This document shows positions 10,460-22,716 of a stretch of 64,000 nucleotides of DNA, piece by piece; position 1 is the stretch's first letter, and every line of letters begins with the position of its first letter. The stretch is from Cryptomeria japonica (lineage: Eukaryota; Streptophyta; Pinopsida; Cupressales; Cupressaceae). The notes beneath the pieces were generated by a model. The model was not told where the DNA came from. It searched no databases and saw only the letters and a program-made list of their open reading frames with translations. Both the position numbers and the translations under genes were made by a program. Where the stretch lies: contig NC_081409.1 in assembly GCF_030272615.1 (NCBI RefSeq), forward strand, positions 472,992,573 through 473,056,572, in the 5' to 3' direction.

Positions 10460-12310
10460 GTGCTTACCTCCTGTGCTCTTCAGATGTGTATATCCTCCCA
10501 CTATGGCTTTAGTTCATGATTTGTCTGAGGTTGACTAGGCTCATGTTGATATGTGTGGCTTGACTCACCTAATGAGGTTACCTGATATCCGTGTGAACCA
10601 CGAGATGCTCATAGTGTTGGTAGAGCGGTTTCATTTAGAGCATAATACCTTTCATTTGCCAGTTGGGGAGTTGACTATCACTCCCAAGGATGTGTACAGG
10701 ATCCTTCGTATCCCTTTTGTTGGGGATAAGGTGGATTATGATACTAAATTGTTACCTAGACTACAGGCTCTTAGGAACGTATTCTAGGATCCCGATATCT
10801 TGACTCATTCCATGAGTTGGGATATATTGATGAGCAGGTACAGTGAGGAGTATCCGCTAGCATGTGTCCTAGCAGGTTTCATTGGTTGCTTCTTGATGCC
10901 AGACAGAGGGCAACAGGGTTTCCAGAGTGGATGGGGTCATATGCTGGAGAGGTTGATAGAGACCCCTCAGAGACTTGGTTGGGGCTCTTGTTTGTTGGCC
11001 CACATGTATCGGGAGATGCATGAGATTGTTTACAGAGATGGGTGGAGCATGGTCGTCGGGGTGTACATTTTACAAGTGTGGGCTTGGGAGAACCTTCCTG
11101 TTTGTTGGTCGATAGTTGATGATAGCAGAGAGCCAGGGAACTGATTATTTACAGGTATGCTAGATATATTACGCAGCTCCATTTGGGCAAGAAAAACTTC
11201 TAGCGATGACAACTTGATGATCTGATAGCTATCATATGGAGACCGTACAAGGGGTTGGAGTCATGGGATGACTAGCGGGTGGTTCAGAGAGACCTTTTTG
11301 TTACATGCCCACTGATTGGGAGGTCACAGACTATTGTGGAGTGATTCTTCATTTCATGAGTGATGAGGCAGTACGGTCGGCCTCAGGGGATCTCTCAGGA
11401 GTATACATTGTATGCTCAATATGCTGATGAGGAGAGACAAGGATGGTCACCTAGGCTATCTTATGCTTTAGCGATGCAAAAGCTGACAGGTTTACACCAC
11501 CTGAGGTAGGATTACCTGGATGATATAGTAGATGCAGGGGTATTGCCTTAGTACAGGGATTACTTTCAGCAACATCCATTCCCTTGGTTTATAGATCCAG
11601 GAGTGCAGGCTCTTCATATTGAGGATGTGGAGGATGATGCCCCTACACCAGCATAGGGATAGGGCTAGAGGCAAGGCCATAGGTAGGGACAGGCATAGAG
11701 ATTAGAGGCTCCATGATGGACTAGTGGTGATCCTGGTGCTAGCAGCAGTGGGGTGCGAGCTGATGTTAGACAGCAGAGGGGTGAGGGTGGATCCCTTGGG
11801 AGAGTAGGTGTGAGGTTGGGTGGTGGAGAGGAGGAGCGAGCAGCTCCAAGGTAGGTCTGGCAGTAGCGAGATGAGCAGGGTGGAGCCACAGGTGGAGATG
11901 GCAATGGAGATGGTGGTGGGGAGCTTGCAAGAGAGCAGGGGGCTAACATAGGACGGTCGATGAGAGCACATCTTGCAGAGTTGTAGTCACAGTTGATAGT
12001 GGCTCAGACTTAGCTAGCAAAGCAAGACCGACAACTGGTTGAGGTTAGGGCTGAGCATGATCGCCAGATCACAGCATTGAGAGCAAAGTTGAGAGCAGAG
12101 ATAGAGTCTCTACGACAAGAGGTGCTTCTCCAGAGTAGTAGGGCAGCATATTATGTGGTGGCATATAGTGTCGCAGTTCCTGTTGCACAGTAGGTGCAAC
12201 CCTATTCATAGTATATGGCTAGATCAGAGGGAGCATGAGCACCTCGACAAGATCCCAGGCATCAGGCTCCTACTCCTCCACCAGGCGATGAGGGAGAGGG
12301 CACCAACTAG

Positions 12311-13919
12311 ATGATTCTTTTTGTAGCAGGGATATTTTTTGTAGACACATCCAATTTTTGTAGCCGATATGATTCTTGCTCCGATGGGAGTTTGTACATG
12401 TCATTGGACATCATTTTGTACCCTTATACTTGATATGATATATATACGAGATCCGTTTTGACTTCATTGTACTTGTGTCAATCAACTATGAGATGTTTCT
12501 ATATGCTTTATTGTATATGTATGCATTTATTTCAGCATGAATGTATGTAATGCAAATTAATATGGATGTCTATAATTTGGTTTCTTTTTATATACAAATA
12601 AATGAATGAAAATGAGTAATGAGTAATGAGTAATGCAATTTTTTCATTTTTCTATGCAATAAGATCAGTGTAAATTAATAATAATGAAATGAATGAATCT
12701 ATATGAAATGTTATGTATGCAGCTAAACATCTTAAAACACAAGTACTCGATCAGAGAAATAATGATAAAAGACCACTTAGTGCAAGAAATGATGATGCTT
12801 TCAGCTCTCATTCAGAAGATAAAGAGATTATTACTATACTAAAATCACTCTAGATTCACAAAAATGCAAAATGAAGGGAAAAATGATATGTGAAATGTAA
12901 CCTAAACCTAGTCACTGGATTCAAAATACTTAAGATTCATCACTGAGCATAACGAACACAACAGGCAGGTTAGAGTTCCTTTCTTTTTCGATGTGCAATT
13001 TTAATTATCTTGTCCGCAATGACCCTTTTTTCATTCATATCCTTGGATAGATTTCACAGGGACCTGAATTGTATCATAAAGAAATTCCCTCAAAACAAAC
13101 AAAGAAATGATATGGACCTCCCTGTAGCATACAAATAAGCGGAGTCGAGGTATGTGAGGCGATTTCACCCTAATGTGAAGGCTCTTATCACAGACACCCA
13201 GCTAATTTATATGTTTCTAGATCATCAGGATCATTCCTACAAGTAGAAAACAAAGAAAATACTATGCCCCCAAACCTTGCTTCTCTTAGTCACAATAGAC
13301 TTCCTCAAGTTACTCAGAGGGACAATAATCGAAAATCAATATAAAAGACAACATACAAAAAAAAATTTCATTCATAGCTCAAACTATTTAGTAATTGTTT
13401 TATGTTATGTTGTTTTGCTTGTGAACTTAGTGATAAACACTTTGGTAGTTAGGAGATAGGTAACTAACTCAGAGTGGACAACCAGGTTTCACTGATGGAA
13501 GAATGACTTGGTTGACACTACTTAGGATATGTAATATGCTCTGTCGAGTAACCTAAGAATAGAACGTTGATCAGTTTCAAGTCATGAGGGTTCCAACGAA
13601 CCAGGATGTCACAAAAGTGACTGAAAATATGTACAAGCAAAAGCAAAAGATGCTTGAAAGCGGGAAATGCCAATGTTGTGTTGATAGATGGAGCGCTTGA
13701 GTACAAGAGGCGCCTGTTTGCCAGGTTTTCACCTGCTTGGTAGAGATTCATTTTTTTTTTACCAAGGTGCCTGTTTACCAGGTTTTCACTAGGGCAATTT
13801 CTCTCTTTATATATATATATATTTTTTTTTCTTTTTTTTTTTTTGGATTTCTTCAGGACTTTTTCTAATTTTTAGGATTTTTTTCAGGACTTTTTCCAAC
13901 TGTACAAGTTTGCTGGAGC
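12311..13919. other. Non-coding spacer of C between antisense gene and integrase end
   Basis: AT-rich, with a small GAGTAAT repeat near 12620. A phrase containing TGCCAGGTTTTCAC occurs twice (about 13720 and 13775), and there is a poly-T/TA tract at 13800-13850. I see no gene. Confidence 0.5.
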
Positions 13920-15262
13920 AGAGAGTGCTAAGTGAAGAATTTCTTCAAGTGGATGGTGTTAGTCAGTTCACGAAGCTATTCTCCTTCCGAGTTTGAGAGT
14001 TGATAGGCACCAGAGCCATATGCTGCAGTAACAATGTAGGGACCCAGCCAGTTGGGTTCAAACATCCCTTTATTGTCGCGAAACTGTTGATTTTTTGGAT
14101 TTTCTCTTAGAACTAGGTCACCAACTTGAAATTCTCTTTATCAAACCTTCTTGTTATATCCTCTGGACATTCGCTTCTAATACACTCTAAGATGATCAAA
14201 CGCCACTTGCTGACGCTCATCCAACAATTTGAGTTCTTGCAATCTAGATATTTTATGATCTTCATCAGTAACAAGACCTTGCAACGAAACTCTTAGAGAT
14301 GGTATTTCTACTTCAATAGGTAATACTGCTTCGGACCCATACATCAAAGAGAAAGGTGTAGCTCCAGTAGGTGTTCTAATACTGGTTCTGTAAGCCCATA
14401 GTGCAGGATTGAGCTGCAGATGCCAATCCTTCCTAGACTTGTTCACTGTTCTGTGCAAGATAGTCAGTAGGTTTTTGTTAGACGCCTCAGCTTGTCCATT
14501 ACCTTGAGGGTAATACACTGATGACCAGTGTTGCTTTATTTTGAATTTCTCACAAAGCTCATCCAGATCTTTATTCTTGAATTGTCCTCCATGATCAGTC
14601 ACGATGGATGAAGGTATCCCATACCTGCAAATTATATAGTTTAGGATGATTAAGGCGACTTGTTTACTAGTTGCTTTGGTGAGCAGAATTGCCTCTACCC
14701 ACTTGGTGAAATACTTAGTGGCAGTTATAATGAATTTATGTCCATTGGATGAAGTCGAATATATCTGACCAATAAGATCAAAGGACCATTGCTAAAAAGG
14801 CCAGTGTGTTATAAATGGTATGAGGTCCCTTGCCGAGGCATGTATGAGATTTCCATGAAGCTGAAATTTCTCCCAAGTCTTAGCAAATTTAATGGTATCT
14901 TTTTCCATATCTGGCCAGTAGTAGCCAGCCTGTAATAGTTTCCAAGATAAAGTAAAACCATTCGAATGAGAACCACAAATACCTTCATGGACTTCCGATA
15001 ATGCACATTTATATTCTTCAGTTTCTAGACATCTAAGCAATGTACCGTCCAAACCTCATCTAAATAAATTGTTAGCTATGATAACATACCATGAAGCATT
15101 GCGAGTTAGGTTTCTTTTCTCATTACGAGTAAGGTTTTCAGGGATAATTTGATCGCATAGATAGGAATAGATGTGGCTGTATCGGGATGAGTCATGTCCA
15201 ATAATAGAATAGACTATTTGGGTCTCAGGAGAATCATAAGTAGGGTAATATAACTCTTCCAC
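13920..15262 (-). pseudogene. Integrase of element C
   Basis: The N-terminal zinc-binding part (15052-14792) keeps HEGICGSHSNG but its CxxC pair reads WEKF, so both Cys are lost. The core has FDLIG near 14770 (first Asp), TDHGGQF at the start of the 14602 ORF (second Asp) and PQGNGQAEASNK (Glu intact), so the DDE triad survives. The C-terminal part extends to about 13920 and has the WLGPY block and YGSGAYQLSN. Breaks include a TAG at the end of the zinc-binding ORF (about 14792) and frame changes. Integrase inserts the cDNA into the chromosome. This copy is non-functional. Confidence 0.85.
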
Positions 15263-15289
15263 TAGGAAATCAAAGGAAAAATTGGACTC

Positions 15290-16126
15290 CTATAGCTCAG
15301 TTATAGATGCCAAGGTGGCCATAGCATCTACTGCTCTATTTGTTGATCTAGGAATCTGTTGGAATGATACAAAAGCAAAGTACTTCTTGAAATCATCCAC
15401 CATCCTCTTGTAAGGTGTCATTTTCTCATCTTGAGTTTGATATGTATCATTGATCTGATTGATGACCAGCTGAGAATCTCCATAGATATGTAATTCAGCC
15501 ACCTTCCATTCAATAGCTAGTTTTATTCCATTCACCAAAGCTTCATATTCTGCAATATTGTTTGTGTAGGGAAATAGAATCTTATAATACTTTGGAATTG
15601 AATACTTCTGAGGAGTAATGAATAATATGCCAGCACCTAAGCCATTTTGAGTAAAGGAACCATCGAAGAACATCTTCTAGGGTTGTTGAGTAAGATGCAT
15701 TATTGATTCATCTAGGAACTCGATGTGTAGTAGTTGAGTATCCTCAAGTGGAGCTTTAGCAAGTTGATCAACAATTACCTATCCTTTTATGGCTTTGCAT
15801 TCCACATATTCAATGTCAAACTCTGTAAGGATCATAACCAATTTTGCCAATCTTTTAGTGAGTGTTGCTTTATTAAGAAGATACTTGAGTGGATCGATTT
15901 TGGCCACCAACTTGACTGAATGTGCTAGTATATATTGCCTTAGTGTCTATGATGCAAAGACTAATGCCAAACATGATTTTTCTATTATACTGTAGCTCAT
16001 TTCATAAGACACCAATGTCCTGTTGATGTAATAAATAGCTCATTCTTTTTTGTTGTCATCCTATTGCACCAGAAGTGCTCCCAGTGATGAATTAGTTGCT
16101 GATATATATAAGATTAGTGGCTCACC
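15290..16126 (-). pseudogene. Dual RNase H region of element C
   Basis: 16126-15700 is a decayed gypsy RNase H, with stops. 15673-15290 is a well preserved second RNase H: MFFDGSFTQNGLGAG (Asp), NNIAEYEALVNG (Glu), YGDSQLVINQ (Asp) and RAVDAMATLAS (last Asp). All four catalytic acids are present. The second domain is the archaeal/plant-type RNase H typical of Tat elements. Confidence 0.85.
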
Positions 16127-17641
16127 CTAAATAGGTGGCATCAATATTGGTGGATTAGATAGGTACTCTTTTATCTGCTGAAGATGTTGTTCACACTGCT
16201 GATCCCATTTGTATATTATTCCTTTTCTCAATAATTTTGTAAAAGGTTGAGCCTTGTCTGCTAGTTGAGAAATGAATCTTCTAATGGATTGGAGATGTCC
16301 CTGTAGATTTCTCATTTTACTGATATTCTTTGGAGGTGGCATTTCCATTATAGCTTGGACCTTCTCAGGATCAACCTTGATACCCTTCTTTGAAATGATG
16401 TAGCCAAGTAGTTTACCAGATGTCACTCTGAATGCACACTTCTTTGGATTTAATCAGAGCTTAAACTTTTCCATTCTATCAAGTATAGGACCTAACTCTT
16501 GAATATGCGTTGATCTTTTCATAGTCTTCACTAAGGTATCATCAACATAATCTTCCATATTCTTATGCATCATGTCATGAAAGATAATTGTAACTTCTCT
16601 TTGATAGGTCGCCCCTACGTTCTTTAACCCAAATGGCATGACGTTCCATCAAAAGGTTCCCTACGCACAGGTGAAAGCTATCTTTTGTTGATCTCCAGGA
16701 GTGATTTTAATCTGATTGTAGCTGAAAAATCCATCCATTAGTGAGTACATCTCATACCCAGTCATCATGTCGACTATCATATCAATATTTGGCAATGGAA
16801 AGTCGTCTTTCAGACATGCTTTGTTGAGATCTCTAAAATATGTACAAACTCTGATAGATTTATCTGCCTTCGACATAGGCACTATATTGGAAATCCATTC
16901 AGCATAATCTATTGCTCTGATAAATCTAGCTTTGAGCAGTTTCTCTAGTTCAACTTTGACCAATAATGCTACATGCGGGTGCATCTTATGGAATTTTTGT
17001 TTAACTAGTTTTACTCCTGGTGTGATTGAGAGATGGTGTATAATGAGATCAAGATCCAAGCCTGACATATCAGAGTACGTCCATGCAAAGTTTATTTTCT
17101 TCTCTAAGAATAGCTGAGTTAAATCCTTCAATTCCTTTGCTAATAGTGATTGAGCTATGTGAATAATTTGTGGTGTCTCTTGATTCCCGATATTCACTGG
17201 CTGAGTTGGCTCGATCAATATGGAAGACCGCTCCTGAAAATGATTGGGTAGTATACCAAGTATCTCACCTTCAGGTGCTTCAAAGAGGTTTTCACCTTTA
17301 GGTATGTCCTTTATTTTCTCTTTTTTAGATTTTGACACCGCCACAATATGGTTTTTGCCATCAGATCTTTTATTTTTATTTTTCTTGTTTTTGTGACTAA
17401 GATACTTGATATCTGCTTCAGTCATATTTTCACTTTGTTCACTGGTGGAAGAGTTTATAGGTTTGAATGCATTGAGATAATAGGATAATGTATAGTCATT
17501 TGCAAAAGTAGGTATATCCATGGGTTGATTCATTAAAGTACAGTCAATCAATTCAGGATGTACTAAGGACAAATTTTGGATAGGTTCAAGAGCGTTCATG
17601 GTATTGTTATCACAACTATGGATTGAAAAGTCGAGTTCCAC
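16127..17641 (-). pseudogene. Reverse transcriptase of element C
   Basis: Motifs in order: SIRVCTYFRDLNKACLKDDF, then PLPNIDMIVD, then YSLMDGFFSYNQI with the first catalytic Asp, GDQQKIAFTCA, FGLKNVGATYQR, EDYVDDTLVKT (catalytic YVDD intact) and GKLLGYIISKKGI of the thumb. The domain is broken at 16640-16660 and 16427-16453 by stops or frame shifts. The first ~180 residues (17641-17100) are a linker rich in Lys and Asn. RT copies the element RNA into DNA. Confidence 0.9.
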
Positions 17642-18072
17642 AATAATACCTTACGTAAGTGTCTCGAGACCAGGAAGATTCAGATCATGATTATTAAAGT
17701 TCACGTTAATATTTAATCGATCTAATCCAATAGCCATACTTGTAACGTCATTTACTATGTCGGACTGGACATCATATCATGGTTTAACATCAATAAGACT
17801 AGTAGACAACTTTTTATTGTTTGTATCAGATGATTCAGAATTTGGGGTTGAGTGGGTATCATCATGAATAGGACTGTCATCAGAGTCATTGGATGAAGTT
17901 TCCAAGTCTCTTTCAAGTGATTTAGTAAGCATATGTATGGTATCAATACTAACATCTTTAATGCTACAAGTTCCTTCATGTTGTGGTTCATTTGTCATTT
18001 GTATCTGACACACCTATTGACATGATCTCATTGTTTCTATGATTTTTTGTCATCTACTCCATTCAGCTTCTT

Positions 18073-18915
18073 CTAGACTGATGAGTGTTCTTTTTCTGTA
18101 GCTTCTAACTCTTCCTCTGTAGTGCTATAACTGATTTGTTCTATTTTAGGATAAGGGCACATAGATGAGAAGCTTTCTGGTATTGTTCCTTCTTTCAATC
18201 CTTGTTCATAATTTGCTTGCCTCTTTTGTCTAATTTCTCGTATTTCCTTCTCTAGTTTTATGTGCATCATCTCTTGAGTATCATCTATGGCACCTCTAGA
18301 TTCTTCTAGAGTTTCTGTAGTGGATGTGTCTGAAAGATAGTCAGGACCCCATTCATACTCGTTTGAATTAGTCTCTGAATCATCTACTTGTTGCCTGCCA
18401 GTATATGTGACTAGAACTTTTAATGGTGTAAACAATTCTCTGATTCTTACAACTTCATCTCTTATATCCTTAAGAACCTCAACTTCTTGTATTATTGTAG
18501 CTGATACCGTCGAAGCTTGAGCACTGACTATTTCTTCTTTCTTGACTGTTGATTCCTCTTTCTCTTTTCTACACTCTAATTTTGTTTGTTTAGTGTCTGC
18601 TTCATGTAATGTTAAAGGCGATATCTTTTTCAAGCACTTAGACTTAGAAGCATGTTTTTGTTCTGATGTCTTTTTCGGATTGTATCCCAGTCCAACCTTA
18701 TCATGTGTGGATTTGGTTTGTAGCTGAATTGTTTCAGTAATACCTTCTTTTTGTTTGCCCAAAGGATCGGTACCTGAGTACCCCATGCACTGAATCATTT
18801 TGTAACCATGACCATATTGGTTTGAGGAAATCTCACAATGTCGTACCTCCTCATTTGGACTATCTTCCTTAAAGAACCTATTAAGCACAACATCCTCTTC
18901 TATTTCATCCGCCAA
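18073..18915 (-). pseudogene. G-patch-containing linker between protease and RT (element C)
   Basis: Residues ~33-80 read GYKMIQCMGYSGTDPLGKQ, then GITETIQLQ, and DKVGLGYNP after a gap. This is the spacing of a G-patch (G...MG...G.GLG..G...P...GLG) with some Gly changed. G-patches bind RNA or RNA helicases, and in some retroelements they sit just after the protease. The rest is charged and low complexity. The ORF is open for 280 codons, then a stop and a second, also open, stretch to about 17777. Confidence 0.6.
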
Positions 18916-19260
18916 GGAGGTAGAAGACTATATAAAGACACCATCATATATAGTATTCGGAGCTGAAGTTTGTGTTCTCATAGCCTCTGATGGCTTGCCC
19001 AACTATTTTAGTGATGGAGGGAGAGAAACTAATGATAGTACCAATTCTATCTTGTAGCCATCCATGCCGGTATCTGTAATCTTCAATCTCTTTTCTAAGT
19101 CTTTCATCAATGTTTCTGGGTCTTCATTTGGAGAGGCTACCCTATTATGAGGCACAAAAGTATCCACACCTTTTGTCAAAGCATTACAAATGACATTTGT
19201 ATCAGTAGGAATACTGACTTCAGCTCTGTTATAAGGAAACTTTAAGCATTGGTGATATGT

Positions 19261-20052
19261 CTATGGTACTGCCTTCATTTCATGAATCCACGGCCTGCCC
19301 AGTAATATATTGTATGACAATGGAATATCAAGAACTTGGAAAAAGACATCTCTCTCTACCGGTCCCACTCTGATTGGTAATGGTACCAGACCTTTGGAGG
19401 TCCTCTCTTCCTCATCATAGGCTTTAATTGTTATTTTCTTGCCTGGATCAATGACATTTTCAAAGAATCCTAGTTGTGTAAGCAGATGATAAGTACAGAT
19501 ATTCAACCCTGCGCCTCCATCTATCAAAACACATTTGACTCTGTGTTTGTGGATCATGGCTTCAATATGCAATGGCTTGTTATGTGGATGATTTAACGAA
19601 TTTTCATCTTCTTCAGAGAAGGTCAAATAGTGAGGTGAAGTCAGATGACCCACCATAGACTGAAACCGATCAATGTCTAAATCTTTTGGAACGTTGGTAG
19701 TGAGCAATGCTTTGTTTAGGATTTCCTTGTGAGCAGATAAGAGTTGTAGCAATTCAAAAATTGAAATTTGAGCATTTGTCCTTTTTAACTATTCAACCAT
19801 GCTATATCCAGAGGATGATGATGAGGTTAATCTTTTAAATTTGTCCAAGGTTGATTCCTTTTGTTTGTTTGGCAAGGCTGTTGGATTTGATGTTTCTTGA
19901 GCCAGGTTGGAAGAACTAGCTCCTTGGAGGGTAACTTTCTTTTGAGATCTGGTCAAAGCTCTTGCATATCATGATTCATTTGGTTTATCTTGAACTATAA
20001 TCACATTGCAATATTCTGAGTGTGAAGGTTCAATCATGTTGATAATGTTGTC
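19261..20052 (-). pseudogene. Aspartic protease of element C
   Basis: The clear part is 19752-19261. It has KCVLIDGGAGLNICTYHLL with the DGG active-site variant common in Tat proteases, then ILLGRPWIHEM as the second family landmark. Upstream 20052-19753 reads through three stops and links to Gag. The protease cuts the Gag-Pol polyprotein. Only one active-site Asp is expected because the enzyme works as a dimer. Confidence 0.8.
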
Positions 20053-21730
20053 CTAGCTGGCATAAGTATAATTTACTTTGGCACCTCCTTTGGTCTTTGA
20101 GGAATTAGCTTGTTCATAAGTAGGCAAAGGGTCTTTAAATTCTTTATGATCAGCATTGGTTGGATGATTCCCAACAACAACTTTACCAGCATCTATGAGA
20201 TCTTGAATCTCATGTTTTAACTTCATGCAATTGTTTATGTTATGACCCTTATTCCGATGGAAGTCACAATATTCATTTTCTCTCCACCATCTCGATTTGA
20301 CATTTGGATCATATGGTCTAGAGTTATCTGGTAGTGTTATCAAGTTGTTTGCCAATAGAGTTTTGAAAGTGGATTCATACGATTCTTCAAGAGGAGTAAA
20401 ATCACGCTTAGGTTTGGAAAGCCAAGGCTTTTCTTTGAACCATTCCTTTGTTTTCTTTGGTGAATTCTCTGCTGCAATCTCAGCAGCTTTAAGTGCTTGT
20501 GTACCACTAGCCAAGTTGAATATTGTGGATTTTGAGTTGGTTTTGATAGTGTCTACTACTCCATCATTAACAACATTCTTATTGTTATCTTTGCCAAATT
20601 TCCAATACTTGTTCTTCTCTTTAGAGCTAGATCCTGTTTGTGTTTCTTTCCAAGGTGTGATATCTCCCTTCTTTATGAGCACATCTTCCATTCGAATGGA
20701 ATTATCTACCATTTTGTTAAATGATGGGTGTACTTGCATTTGTACGCTATAGTTTAGTTCGGGGACCAAGCTATTGACATATATCCATTTTCTCAGAGTC
20801 TGGAATAGGTCATGGGTACCTAGAGAACATCTTTCTCCAGCATTGGAGAAAAGTAAGAAGAGGTTCCCCTGTTTTCTGTTGAGTATTACAAAGATTGATC
20901 ATAGTCATAGGATGTCGAATGTTGTATGAGTATTGTTGTAAAAATAGTTGGATTAATTCTTTGAATGTTTTTAATCCTTTGGGTAGACTTGAGAACCATT
21001 CCATTGCTTGACCCCCTAAACTCCTTGGGAAGAGATGCATGAGGTACGTTTGATCATGCATGTATTCTATACAAGAAGCATTAAATTCCCTAACATGATC
21101 TTGAGGATCTGAGGTACCATCATATTTGTCAAATTTTGGGATTTCCACTCATGAAGGAAATGGAGGCATGTGTAGATTCTTGTCAAATGGAAAGGGACAT
21201 ATTGTTTCCAGAGAATATTGTTTCGGGGACTTGTCCTTATTTTTTAGTTCTGTGACCTCCATCCGCAAAGCTAGTAACTGTTTGTGTACCATGAGTATAG
21301 GTGAGTCTTCCCTTTTAGTAACAAGTGTCTGAACATCATATCCAATAGGAAGTTTGGCACCTTGTTTTGCTAGTTCTAAGAAATAGTCTTCCTTCTCTCG
21401 GGTCATGATAGTTTTCATCATTTTTCTAAAGTCTTTGTCCTTTTGATAGTCAAGGATTTCTTTTTCTGGAGGTTCAAAGTCTTCGTCAATCTCACTTGAT
21501 GATGAGGAGTCATTATGATTTTTGGGAATATTACGGTCATTTTTATTTCCATCATTGTATTCTATCTCATGTATAGTGGGAGATTTCGGTTCATCAAAAA
21601 TTGGTCTGCCTGATGACAATGACATGTCAGTGAGTGGATCCTTCACGTAGAATGGATTATCTTGATAGGTGAAGGTTTGTTCTTTGCCTTTGGCTTGTTT
21701 CTTATGAGAACTCTTGGTTTGAATAGGCAT
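20053..21730 (-). pseudogene. Gag of element C
   Basis: The start is chosen at ATG 21730 (MPIQTKSSHKKQ). A 190-residue charged N-terminal part is followed by the retrotransposon Gag core: EIPKFDKYDGTSDPQDHV, LMHLFPRSLGGQAMEWF and FKELIQLFLQQY. A TGA at 21149 in an otherwise continuous frame looks like CGA changed to TGA. A frameshift lies between 20810 and 20769. The C-terminal part has the Tat-type zinc knuckle YCDFHRNKGHNINNCMKLK. Gag forms the particle and binds RNA. Confidence 0.85.
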
Positions 21731-22129
21731 CTTTATGGATATGTGTGACCTAAATGTGTTTGTGATGCAGAGGTCAAGATTAATTTCAGAGCTAGTTTTT
21801 TTGTTTAGAGTATTGTTTAAGAGAAACAACTGAGATTTAGTCTGATTTCAGGAACGATCTATCCTACCTAAGACGTTATCTAAGTTGATTCTAATCATAG
21901 TGTAAGATTTAGTTTGGTTTCAGGAATGATCTATCCTGTATAAGACGTTGTCTAAGTGACTAAAATTTGATAGGTAGTTGATTGAACTAGCTAAAAGGTG
22001 ATCGACCAAATCGTGCAACGCAACTGGCAGAGGTACACTGTCTTGATTTGTTTATGCTCAAGAAAATGATAACCAGTATTATGTTTGCTGTAAGCTATTT
22101 TTAGGAAAGTTTGACTATTCTGTTCTGAC

Positions 22130-22440
22130 AAAACCAAAGACTCGTATGACAAGATTTTCTGAACTGGACGATAATTTAGCAGCTGCAGGATGACAATAGT
22201 TATATTTCGTACGAGTTGTTGCCTCGTACCATCTGACAAATGGGCATGTGCAGGATGACAAAAGACTCAGAGAAGTTATGTTTCATATGACACAGGATAC
22301 AGAGTCAGACGACAAAATAAAATGACTCATACAACACAGGATTGGGTCTAGGGTGACAAACCAGAAAACTTGTATGACACAAGATGTGATATAGGACGAT
22401 GAATTATCAAACTCGTACGACTGTTCGTAGGACAGAGCTT
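22130..22440. repeat. TCGTACGA-type motif cluster in leader of C
   Basis: CTCGTATGAC, TTCGTACGAG, CTCGTACC, CATACAAC and CTCGTACGAC recur every 30-60 bp together with short GGATGACAAA phrases. Confidence 0.55.
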
Positions 22441-22520
22441 AGAAATTTTGAGTTTTTCTGATTGTTGAGTATGATAACTGAGTATGACCAATTCTGAGAT
22501 GGACTAATTTTTTACCAGGA

Positions 22521-22716
22521 TAGACTAGTTTCTAACTCAAACAGATTTTCGACTTAAAAATAGACTAGTTTCTGATACAGACAGAGTTTCGACTTAGGAT
22601 GGACTAGTTTCTGACACAGACAAAGTTTCGACTCAGGATGGACTAATTTCTGACACGGACAGAGTTTCGACTCAGGATGGACTAGTTTCTGACATGGACA
22701 GAGTTTCAACTCACTG
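22521..22716. repeat. 39-40 bp tandem repeat, five copies
   Basis: The unit is GACTAGTTTCTGACACAGAC followed by AGAGTTTCGACTCAGGATG. Copies start near 22522, 22562, 22602, 22641 and 22680, the outer ones more diverged. On the minus strand it translates as a repeated SKLCPCQKLVHPE unit, but this is probably a by-product of the repeat. Confidence 0.85.

Larger units (their letters stand above)
9911..12310 (+). pseudogene. Plant mobile domain (PMD, MAIN-like) gene, antisense inside element C
   Basis: The core at 10551-11130 reads LVERFHLEHNTFHLPVGE, then LTITPKDVYRILRIPFVG and later VGVYILQVWAWENLP. These match the PMD (Pfam 'plant mobile domain', MAIN/MAIL family) pattern of ...TNTFHLP.GE.TITLEDV..ILGLP... 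and ...LLQ.WAWE..P. The C-terminal part (about 11650-12310) is Arg/Gly-rich, then a coiled coil around 12030-12120, then a Pro-rich tail ending near the TAG at 12308. A first exon may run from ATG 9911 to 9985. Stops at 9947, 10536, 10785 and a run of TAGs at 11655-11710 sit where CAG is expected. PMD proteins are linked to silencing and cell division in plants and also occur in transposons. This copy is antisense to gag-pol and sits between integrase and the 3' LTR. It is surely a pseudogene now. Confidence 0.75.

Noticed and set aside
10551-11144. PMD ORF as an active host gene
   Set aside because: It is inside element C, with in-frame TAG stops and no continuous frame, so it is annotated as element cargo.
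11665-11971. Minus-strand Pro/Ser-rich ORFs
   Set aside because: They are shadows of the Gly/Arg-rich C-terminal part of the antisense PMD gene.
13277-13459. 60-residue hydrophobic ORF in the C spacer
   Set aside because: AT-rich sequence gives such ORFs by chance. No homology or signals seen.
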